DNA from: Thermomicrobiales bacterium
Lineage (GTDB): Bacteria; Chloroflexota; Limnocylindria; Limnocylindrales; CSP1-4
NCBI GenBank assembly: GCA_004525275.1
Contig: SPCO01000010.1
Span: 1 to 16,263 of the forward strand
Length of the DNA: 16,263 nucleotides
Reading direction: 5' to 3'
Shown here: piece after piece, positions 6,226 through 11,943 of the stretch
Layout: each line of letters starts with the position of its first letter
How positions within the stretch are numbered: position 1 is the stretch's first letter
The notes under the pieces: generated by a model
What the model saw: the letters and a program-made list of their open reading frames with translations, nothing else
What the model was told of the DNA's origin: nothing
Databases searched by the model: none
Translations under genes and position numbers: made by a program

Positions 6226-7923
6226 ATGCGTCGCTGGAGCGAGCTCGCCGAGCGCCTCGCGGCGACCACGCGGACTTCCGAGAAGACCAAGCACACGGCC
6301 GAGTATCTCCGTTCACTGAGCCCGACGGAGCTGCCGATCGCGACCGTCTTTCTGACCGGTCGGCCATTCGCGGAGGCGGACCAGCGGGCGCCCGGACTCG
6401 GGTGGTCGGCGATCGCCAGCACCGTGACCGCACTCGTCGGCCTTCCGCGCACCAAGCTCAGCGAGGCATATGATCGCTCGTCCGATCTCGGGATCGCGGT
6501 GATGGATCTCCTCGCGTCGGCCGGTCACGAACCGCCTCCGGGCACGTCACCAACCCTCGCTGACGTGTCAGACGCCTTCGGCGCCATCGAGGCGGCATCC
6601 GGCCCGTCCGCGAAAGCATCCGTCCTCCAGGCGCTGCTCGCGCGCGCCGACCCGCTGACGGCCAAATACATCGTCAAGGTGCTCGCTGGTGACTTGCGGA
6701 TCGGTTTGCGTGAGGGACTGCTCGAAGCCGCCATCGCCCGGGCATTCGATCGGAGTCTGGATGACGTGAAGTGGGCTGGGATGCTCGTCGGCGACGTCGG
6801 GATATTGGCCGGCCTTGCCCGGGACGACGCGCTCGAGAGCGCGGCCCTGGCCCTGTTCCACCCGCTCAAGTTCATGCTTGCGTCCCCGGCCGAGGACGCC
6901 GCGGAGATCGTCGCTCGCCTGGGCCCGGAGGTTTGGGTCGAGGACAAGTACGACGGGATCCGGGCTCAGTTGCACAAGCGCGGGCCAGAGGTCCGCCTCT
7001 ACTCGCGCGACCTGCACGATGTCAGCTCCGGGTATCCGGAGATCATCGAGTCAGCTACCGTCCTCGGCTGGGACGGGATCCTCGACGGCGAGATCCTGGC
7101 CTGGCGCGACGGTGCCGTGCTGCCGTTCATGGCTCTCCAGACGAGGCTCGGACGCAAGGCCCCTACCGAAGCCATCCAGTCCGAGGTCCCGGTCATCTTC
7201 GTCGCGTTCGACGCCCTCGCCCTCGGACCGGGTGATGACGCTCCAATCGAGCCACTGTTACGCGTCCCGTTGGTCGACCGGCGCAGGCAGCTCGAAGCGC
7301 TTGACCTGCCGCCGATCGACGCGGGCGGACGCTTCGCCCGTTCCCATCTGATCGCCGCCAGCGACGCCGATTCGCTCGAAGTCGCCTTCATCGAGGCGCG
7401 CGGCCGGCGTAACGAGGGCTTGATGGTCAAGGATCCATCCAGCACCTACGCTCCCGGCCGGCGCGGTCTCGGCTGGCTCAAGATGAAGAAGGCGCTGGCG
7501 ACAATCGATTGCGTCGTCGTCGGCGTGGAGGTCGGCCACGGCAAACGCCATGGCGTCCTGTCCGACTATACGTTCGCGATCCGCGACACGGGATCAGGCA
7601 AGCTGGTCAATATCGGCAAGGCCTACAGCGGATTGACTGACGCGGAGATCGCCGAGATGACCCGCTGGTTCGAAGCTCACACGGTCGCTCGTTTCGGGCG
7701 CTACCACCAGGTCGAACCGACGGTCATCGTTGAGATCGCCTTCGACGTCATCGTCCGCTCCAAACGTCACGGCTCTGGGTTCTCCCTGCGGTTCCCCCGG
7801 ATCGCGGCGCTGCGGCCCGACAAGACGGTCGACGAGATCGATAGCGTCGAAACGGTGACTGCCCTGTACGAGGGTCTTCAACAGGGCGCCGAATATCTGG
7901 TCACCGCCGGCGCCCGGGGCTAG
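6226..7923 (+). CDS. ligB: ATP-dependent DNA ligase, archaeal/LigB type
   Basis: A 565-residue ligase that seals nicks in duplex DNA with ATP. The N-terminal DNA-binding domain is residues 1-200, beginning RRWSELAERLAATTRTSEKT and including YIVKVLAGDLRIGLREGLLE. The nucleotidyltransferase core has motif I EDKYDGIRAQ with Lys241 as the adenylation site, motif III WDGILDGEILAW, motif IV EGLMVKDPSSTY and motif V GWLKMKKA. The OB-fold domain ends with LRFPRIAALRPDK, the motif VI region. Length and order match the archaeal-like LigB family found in archaea, actinobacteria and Chloroflexota. ATG 6226 is chosen because the family's N-terminus begins there; the open frame extends upstream but only into the divergent gene. 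The stop TAG overlaps the stop of the convergent rhodanese gene. No Ku or primase partner is seen nearby. Confidence 0.95.
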   Translation: MRRWSELAERLAATTRTSEKTKHTAEYLRSLSPTELPIATVFLTGRPFAEADQRAPGLGWSAIASTVTALVGLPRTKLSEAYDRSSDLGIAVMDLLASAGHEPPPGTSPTLADVSDAFGAIEAASGPSAKASVLQALLARADPLTAKYIVKVLAGDLRIGLREGLLEAAIARAFDRSLDDVKWAGMLVGDVGILAGLARDDALESAALALFHPLKFMLASPAEDAAEIVARLGPEVWVEDKYDGIRAQLHKRGPEVRLYSRDLHDVSSGYPEIIESATVLGWDGILDGEILAWRDGAVLPFMALQTRLGRKAPTEAIQSEVPVIFVAFDALALGPGDDAPIEPLLRVPLVDRRRQLEALDLPPIDAGGRFARSHLIAASDADSLEVAFIEARGRRNEGLMVKDPSSTYAPGRRGLGWLKMKKALATIDCVVVGVEVGHGKRHGVLSDYTFAIRDTGSGKLVNIGKAYSGLTDAEIAEMTRWFEAHTVARFGRYHQVEPTVIVEIAFDVIVRSKRHGSGFSLRFPRIAALRPDKTVDEIDSVETVTALYEGLQQGAEYLVTAGARG

Positions 7924-8762
7924 CGGTCGACCGGCAGGTCGAGGCGGTTCCCCCAGTCAGCCCAGCCCCCGTCGTACACCGAGACATCCTCGTGCCCGAG
8001 CAGGGTCAGCACGAAGGCCAGTTTGGCGGCCGCGACCCCGGAACCGTCGTAGCAGACCATTCGATGGCCGCGCGTCACGTTGGCTGCGTTCAGGAGATCG
8101 CGCAGCGCCGCACCATCTCGGAGGCGCTGACCGCCGGGTTCACTCATGGCCCCGACCGGCACGTTGACGGCTCCGGGGATGTGACCAAGCCGTCTCGTGT
8201 TGCCCTCGAAACCGCGGTACTCGGCTGGCGCTCGCGCGTCGAGCAGCGTGACGTCCGGAGAACCGAGCAGGCCGCGCACGTCGGCGGTCGTGAGCCTCGT
8301 CCGGTTCGGGCCGCGCGCCGTGAAGCCGCCGGACGCCGGCTCGACCCGGGCATTGGATACGTCGCGACCATCGTGAACCCACTCTGGATACCCGCCATCG
8401 AGGATCCTGACCGAGATCAGGCCATAGGCGCGCAGACTCCACCAGGCCCTCGCGGCGAACAGGCCCTGGCTGTCGTCGTAGACGACCACGGTGGTGCCAT
8501 CCGCGATCCCGGTTCGAACGGCAAGGGCGTTCATCCGATCCGGGCTGGCCAGCAGGATGGTTTCGCCGCGCTCGCCCTCGTCGACGAGCTCCTTCCGCCA
8601 GTCGACGAGCGTGGCCCCGGGGATGTGGCCCAGGGCGTGCAGTTCCCCAGCACTGCCGTCGGGCCGCCAACGCATGTCCAGGACCCGGATCTCGTCGCGC
8701 TCGAGGTTTTCCGCGAGCCACTCCGCCGTGGCAAGAAGTTCCGGGCGGGCCAAGCCACTCAT
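7920..8762 (-). CDS. Two-domain rhodanese-type sulfurtransferase with altered active site
   Basis: A 280-residue tandem rhodanese protein of the thiosulfate/3-mercaptopyruvate sulfurtransferase family. Domain 1 (about 8-135) shows VLDMRW, HALGHIPGA, VVVYDDSQGLFAARAWW and ILDGGYPEW. As is usual in this family it lacks a catalytic cysteine. Domain 2 (about 155-280) shows LLDARAPAEYRGF, LGHIPGAVNVP, MVCYDGSGVAAAKLAF and VYDGGWADWGNRLDLPV. In active homologues the loop is CGSGVTA. Here the residue before GSGV is Asp239, and the only nearby cysteine is Cys237, two residues earlier. Activity is therefore uncertain. ATG 8762 follows a TATGAT box (8775-8770) by 7 bases with no Shine-Dalgarno, suggesting a leaderless message. 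The stop codon overlaps that of the ligase (CTAG). Confidence 0.9.
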   Translation of the reverse strand: MSGLARPELLATAEWLAENLERDEIRVLDMRWRPDGSAGELHALGHIPGATLVDWRKELVDEGERGETILLASPDRMNALAVRTGIADGTTVVVYDDSQGLFAARAWWSLRAYGLISVRILDGGYPEWVHDGRDVSNARVEPASGGFTARGPNRTRLTTADVRGLLGSPDVTLLDARAPAEYRGFEGNTRRLGHIPGAVNVPVGAMSEPGGQRLRDGAALRDLLNAANVTRGHRMVCYDGSGVAAAKLAFVLTLLGHEDVSVYDGGWADWGNRLDLPVDR

Positions 8763-8767
8763 GGTCG

Positions 8768-8776
8768 GTATCATAC
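8768..8776. promoter_or_regulatory. Symmetric core promoter between rhodanese and class-V PLP genes
   Basis: GTAT-C-ATAC (8768-8776, taking the flanking bases) is symmetric about a central base. The plus strand reads TATCAT (8769-8774), a 5-of-6 match to TATAAT, ending 7 bases before GTG 8782. The minus strand reads TATGAT (8775-8770), also 5 of 6, ending 7 bases before ATG 8762. Both starts fall at the expected transcription start and neither has a Shine-Dalgarno. No -35 elements are recognisable. Confidence 0.55.
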
Positions 8777-8781
8777 GGGCC

Positions 8782-10020
8782 GTGGTCGTCCCCTCCATGC
8801 CCGATCCGGAAAAGCTGGCGGCCGTCCGAGCCGCCATCCCGGCGCTTGGGGCGGGGATTTACCTCAATACCGGGTCGGCGGGTCCCATCCCTGCCGAGAC
8901 GGCCGCCGCGATGGCCGAGATGTCCACCCACGAGCGTGATCTGGGGCGCGCTCATCCCGAGCATTTCCTCGCCCTCGTTGAGCGTATGGCTGAGGCGCGG
9001 GCCGGCGTGGCCGCGGTCCTCGGTACTGATGTCGACGCGGTCGCCCTGACCCATTCGACGACGGAAGGCATGAACCTCGCCTGCCTGCTTCCGGATTGGC
9101 GATCGGACGGCCGCGTGGTCACCAGCGTGCATGACTACCCTGGTGTCCTTGGCGGCCTGTACGCCCTCCGAGATCGGACCGGGGTCGAGATCGAGTTCGT
9201 CGACGCCGGCGACGACGGCGACGATGCCCGCACGCTCGCCGCATTCGATACCGCGATCGGACCCGGCACCCGCCTCGTGGTCCTCTCGCATGTGCTCTGG
9301 ACGACCGGCGCGGTCCTCCCGGTCGCGGCGATCGCGGCCATGGCTCACGACCGTGGCGCGCTGGTCGTCGTCGATGGAGCCCAGGCCGCCGGCGCGATCC
9401 CATTTCGATTCGACGAGCTCGGCGTCGACTTCTACGCGCTGCCGGCGCAGAAGTGGCTGCTCGGGCCTGAGGGAATGGGCGCCCTCGTCGTCGATCGTGC
9501 CGCAACCGATCGATTCATCCCATCGCAGGCCGGTTGGTTCAGCTTCGAACGTGCGGATGGGCGGGGGATGGGGGACTGGTGGTCCGATGCGCGGCGCTTC
9601 GAAACGACCGGCTTCCACGCGCCGTCGGTCGCCGGGATGGCCCGCTCGATCGGCTGGCTATCCATGTATGTGGGTCTCGATTTCGTGTATCGGCGTGGCG
9701 CGGCGATGGCCTTGGCCGCCGCTGAGCTGCTGACCTCGATCCCAGGCGTCACCGTGCTGACTCCCAGACATGCCATGGCCGCACTGCTTACGTTCACGAT
9801 CGAGGGGTGGCCGCCGGAGACCGCCGCCGAGGAACTCGGTTCGCGAGTGTTCGCAATCGTCCGGACGATCCCGACCCTTCGGGCGCTTCGCATCAGCCCG
9901 GGGTTCTTCACCACCCAGGACGAGCTGGAACGGTTTGCCGAGGCTGTCGCCCTGCTCGCTGCGAATACACCGGAGACCATGCCGGCCCGGAGGATCCTGA
10001 CCATCCTGGGAGAAGGGTGA
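8782..10020 (+). CDS. Class-V aminotransferase-fold PLP enzyme (cysteine desulfurase/isopenicillin epimerase-like)
   Basis: A 412-residue fold-type I PLP enzyme. Visible blocks are IYLNTGSAGPIPAET (27-40), VALTHSTTEGMNLA (phosphate loop, 87-100), RLVVLSHVLWTTGAVLPV (164-181), ALVVVDGAQAAGAIPF (193-208; Asp198 contacts the pyridine nitrogen, Gln201 the ring oxygen) and VDFYALPAQKWLLGPEGMGAL, with Lys224 as the Schiff-base lysine. This arrangement is shared by cysteine desulfurases, isopenicillin-N epimerases, kynureninases and ergothioneine lyases, and the reaction cannot be fixed from sequence. I choose GTG 8782, six codons before ATG 8797, because it sits exactly where a leaderless transcript from TATCAT would start, and no ribosome site precedes ATG 8797. 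It is coupled to the following membrane protein gene and diverges from a rhodanese gene, hinting at sulfur metabolism. Confidence 0.88.
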   Translation: MVVPSMPDPEKLAAVRAAIPALGAGIYLNTGSAGPIPAETAAAMAEMSTHERDLGRAHPEHFLALVERMAEARAGVAAVLGTDVDAVALTHSTTEGMNLACLLPDWRSDGRVVTSVHDYPGVLGGLYALRDRTGVEIEFVDAGDDGDDARTLAAFDTAIGPGTRLVVLSHVLWTTGAVLPVAAIAAMAHDRGALVVVDGAQAAGAIPFRFDELGVDFYALPAQKWLLGPEGMGALVVDRAATDRFIPSQAGWFSFERADGRGMGDWWSDARRFETTGFHAPSVAGMARSIGWLSMYVGLDFVYRRGAAMALAAAELLTSIPGVTVLTPRHAMAALLTFTIEGWPPETAAEELGSRVFAIVRTIPTLRALRISPGFFTTQDELERFAEAVALLAANTPETMPARRILTILGEG

Positions 10021-10424
10021 CCGAGCCACGAGACCCCGCAACCTTGCCTCGCCAGCGCTCCTGGGCGGAGGTCCGCTGGCGGCAGTTTCGTCGGGCGCCA
10101 CGCCCGGTCGTCCGCGCGGTCGCGGCCAGTCTCACCGTGGCGGTCGTGCTGGCCGTCATGTATCTCGTCTATGACGTCGCCCTCGGCCAGGGGGCGTCGT
10201 TGCCGGGTGGGGACCTGCGCACGCTCGCGATCACGGTCTACGTCGTCCTCGTGCTGCTGATCGGTAGCGTCGTGACGTACCTCGTCGTCCCGCAACCGAC
10301 CGGCTCCGGAACGGTCGCGAGACGGAGTGTGTGGAGCGCCGCGCTCGGCTTCTTCGCGGCGGTCCCGATCGCCTATCTGGTGATGGTCGTCGCGGTCCAG
10401 ATCGTCCGGCCGCTGCTTGGATGA
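10017..10424 (+). CDS. Small membrane protein with three predicted helices
   Basis: A 135-residue protein. An arginine-rich cytoplasmic N-terminus (RQRSWAEVRWRQFRRAPRP) is followed by hydrophobic helices near residues 31-56, 68-91 and 104-130. GTG 10017 overlaps the TGA of the PLP gene as GTGA, and GGAGAAGG just upstream can serve as ribosome site, so the two are translationally coupled. I do not recognise a family and no catalytic motif is visible. Because it is so tightly linked to the PLP enzyme it may be expressed in a fixed ratio with it, but the role is unknown. A hairpin follows shortly after its stop. Confidence 0.8.
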   Translation: MTEPRDPATLPRQRSWAEVRWRQFRRAPRPVVRAVAASLTVAVVLAVMYLVYDVALGQGASLPGGDLRTLAITVYVVLVLLIGSVVTYLVVPQPTGSGTVARRSVWSAALGFFAAVPIAYLVMVVAVQIVRPLLG

Positions 10425-10433
10425 TCGTGGGTA

Positions 10434-10456
10434 GATGGTGCGTGTCGGCACCATTT
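10434..10456 (+). terminator. Probable terminator after the PLP/membrane-protein operon
   Basis: Ten bases after the TGA at 10422-10424 is a perfect 7-base-pair stem, ATGGTGC (10435-10441) and GCACCAT (10448-10454), with a 6-base loop. It is extended by a G-T pair and followed by TTT including the last stem base. The T-run is short, so the hairpin is a moderate intrinsic terminator candidate. Confidence 0.5.
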
Positions 10457-10473
10457 CCCGACCAGGACCTTTG

Positions 10474-10490
10474 GCGTTGTGGCACAACGC
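10474..10490. promoter_or_regulatory. Perfect 17-base palindrome, candidate operator
   Basis: GCGTTGTG-G-CACAACGC is an exact inverted repeat with 8-base arms around one central base. It lies 86 bases upstream of the GTG at 10576. A possible -10 (TACGCT, 10504-10509) downstream would put the palindrome over the -35 region, the classic place for a repressor or activator. The central single base and the absence of a T-run argue against a terminator. The cognate protein is unknown. Confidence 0.5.
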
Positions 10491-10575
10491 GACGATTTCG
10501 CGGTACGCTCCTCGCGCAATCATCTTGGCGTGACTCGCTTGTTCCTGTCGCGCCATTCGCTCTGAGGATTCGCGC

Positions 10576-10842
10576 GTGTCTCTAGACGAACAACATGTCG
10601 CGCTGCCGAAACTATATGGCGCGCCCGCCTACGCTCGGCCACCCAAGCTGGCGACCGGGACGCCCCGTCCGTTCGATCCGGATGAGATGCCCCTGGCGGT
10701 CTACCAGGCCGAAGAGCAGCACGAGGACGCGCCCGCTTTCATGGGGCAGGCGACCTCGGGCGATGGCGCCGACGAGCTCCTGCGGCCTCGAGCATTCAGT
10801 CTTCAGCGTCTGACGGGTCGCTTGCGTCGCGGCGGCGCCTGA
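10576..10842 (+). CDS. Small hypothetical protein
   Basis: An 88-residue protein of unknown function starting at GTG 10576, with GAGGA about 8 bases upstream. Its first half is proline-rich and without long helices (VALPKLYGAPAYARPPKL, GTPRPFDPDEMPLAVYQAEE). The second half is partly acidic and ends in a basic tail, LQRLTGRLRRGGA. There is no signal peptide or membrane segment. Codon use is like that of neighbouring genes, which supports coding. It stands alone between the operator-like palindrome and the tRNA. I recognise no family. Confidence 0.5.
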   Translation: MSLDEQHVALPKLYGAPAYARPPKLATGTPRPFDPDEMPLAVYQAEEQHEDAPAFMGQATSGDGADELLRPRAFSLQRLTGRLRRGGA

Positions 10843-10874
10843 CCTCTCGGACTGGGCCGGCCGCATTCCGGGTG

Positions 10875-10880
10875 TAGCAT
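10875..10880 (+). promoter_or_regulatory. Possible -10 box of the tRNA gene
   Basis: TAGCAT ends 9 bases before the first base of the tRNA and matches four of six -10 positions. The spacing would start transcription just upstream of the mature 5' end. No good -35 is visible, so the call is tentative. Confidence 0.3.
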
Positions 10881-10889
10881 CGCCCTCGA

Positions 10890-10966
10890 GGGGGAGTAGC
10901 TCAATCGGTTAGAGCGGCGGGCTTATATCCCGCTGGTTCCAGGTTCGAGTCCTGGCTCCCCTACCA
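10890..10966 (+). tRNA. tRNA-Ile with UAU anticodon
   Basis: A complete cloverleaf. The acceptor 5' strand GGGGGAG (10890-10896) pairs with CTCCCCT (10956-10962), with a G1-U72 wobble. The D stem is GCTC/GAGC with GG in the loop. The anticodon stem GCGGG (10917-10921) pairs with CCCGC (10929-10933). The loop CTTATAT puts U33 before the anticodon TAT (10924-10926) and A at position 37. The variable loop is 5 bases. The T stem CCAGG/CCTGG closes the loop TTCGAGT. The discriminator is A73 and CCA is encoded (10964-10966). UAU reads the isoleucine codon AUA. Most bacteria read AUA with a CAU-anticodon tRNA modified to lysidine, so a genomic UAU anticodon is uncommon. A73 and U12-A23 agree with known isoleucine identity elements, whereas U38, G29-C41 and G4-C69 differ from the E. 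coli set. Confidence 0.9.
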
Positions 10967-10977
10967 CGTTCCTGACG

Positions 10978-11727
10978 CTATGGCCTTGCCGTCGCCCCGT
11001 GGATGAGTGTCGCCAACCGCCCGCGACGTCCATGGTTCATGCTGCGCTGGCGCGGCAAGGCGGCGATCCAGTCCGGGATCTGTGCCTCGGTGATGACCGC
11101 GCATACCGGCGATCGCGCGATCGACAGGTCATCCGTGATGACCACGGCGTAGACCCGAATGACGAAGTCCAGGTCGCCATGGTTGAGCCAGTGGCGGACC
11201 CGGTCAGCATCGCGGGCGGCACGGTCGAGTGGATGCTCGGTCGGCAGCCAGCCATCGGCGGTTCGTGTCTCCCAGTAAGCCCCGACGCGTCTGAGTGCTC
11301 CGTCGGTGCCAAGGTCGTGCACGACGGCTACCCCGAATGGCCCGACGACCACTACGGGAATCGGGCGACCGCCCTGGGGGACGACATTGACAGCAACGTC
11401 GACATCAGACGGCAGGCTGGCCATGGCCCGAACCATCGGAGAAGGTCGTCTGGCCATCAAGCGAACCGCCGCGACGATCCTGGCCAGTCGTTGCGTCCCC
11501 GCGAACAGGAGCCCCGCGCCGGCGATGACCGCCAGCACCCAGGCGGCGACCGCGATCATGAGACCTGTCGATCCGCCCGCCTGGCCCGTCGCGACGCGCG
11601 ACGCGAATGGTGTCGAGATCGCGAGCAGGGCGAAACACAGGCCGGTCATCGCGAGTCCGCCACCGACGATCGCTCCGCCGATCAACGCCGCGGAATCTGC
11701 GGATTGGTGGCGAGCGGTAGCGGGCAT
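10978..11727 (-). CDS. Membrane protein with a degenerate NERD-like domain
   Basis: A 249-residue protein. Two hydrophobic helices (about 15-40 and 54-77) precede a basic segment and a soluble domain (about 105-230). That domain follows the layout of the nuclease-related (NERD) fold: SDVDVAVNVV, PIPVVVVGPFGVAVVHDLG (124-140), YWETRTADGWLPTEHPLDRAARDADRVRHWL (two segments) and VIRVYAVVITDD, ending PVCAVITEAQIPDWIAALPRQRS. In NERD proteins the strand after Gly-Val/Phe carries Glu-x-Lys and an earlier Asp. Here those sites read HDL and Pro, so nuclease activity is unlikely. ATG 11727 is preceded by AAGGTGAT; an in-frame ATG at 11754 is an alternative. It diverges from the Ig/SH3 protein. The family match is by pattern, not by search. 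Confidence 0.6.
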   Translation of the reverse strand: MPATARHQSADSAALIGGAIVGGGLAMTGLCFALLAISTPFASRVATGQAGGSTGLMIAVAAWVLAVIAGAGLLFAGTQRLARIVAAVRLMARRPSPMVRAMASLPSDVDVAVNVVPQGGRPIPVVVVGPFGVAVVHDLGTDGALRRVGAYWETRTADGWLPTEHPLDRAARDADRVRHWLNHGDLDFVIRVYAVVITDDLSIARSPVCAVITEAQIPDWIAALPRQRSMNHGRRGRLATLIHGATARP

Positions 11728-11838
11728 GCGATCACCTTGCGGTATCCCGACCATGTCCGCCAATGACCTTTCCTGCCCATCGCGGCGCGGCGGTCGGCCC
11801 ATGGGCTGACCCAGACCACTCCGGACCGGCCCAGGACC

Positions 11839-11871
11839 GGTGTCGGGACGCACCGAGGTTGGCCCGACACC
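11839..11871. promoter_or_regulatory. 9-bp inverted repeat in the divergent intergenic region
   Basis: GGTGTCGGG (11839-11847) and CCCGACACC (11863-11871) are perfect inverse copies separated by 15 bases. They sit between the minus-strand gene starting at 11727 and the plus-strand gene at 11944. A TACCAT box (11904-11909) lies 32 bases after the right arm and could drive the plus-strand gene. The repeat could be an operator for a dimeric regulator (arm centres 24 bases apart) or a leader hairpin. Confidence 0.45.
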
Positions 11872-11943
11872 CTGCCTGACGGCGGCTCCAGACCGGACCC
11901 CCGTACCATTGCCCGCGCTCGCGCTGCCAGACATCCTCCAGAG

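Noticed and set aside
6201..6455. N-terminal extension of the GNAT protein past ATG 6200
   Set aside because: It would run through the divergent gap and antisense to the ligase start, and the conserved GNAT fold begins just after residue 10 from ATG 6200.
8140..9618. Long minus-strand frame antisense to the PLP enzyme
   Set aside because: The opposite strand has a complete fold-type I enzyme with lysine and phosphate-loop motifs, whereas this translation has none.
10474..10490. Terminator at the 17-base palindrome
   Set aside because: The dyad has a single central base and no T-run follows. The better terminator candidate for the upstream operon is the hairpin at 10434-10456.
10890..10966. 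Reading the tRNA as a Met or lysidine-type Ile2 tRNA (CAU)
   Set aside because: The 7-base loop is fixed by a perfect 5-bp GC stem, with U33 directly before TAT, so the anticodon is UAU and not CAU.
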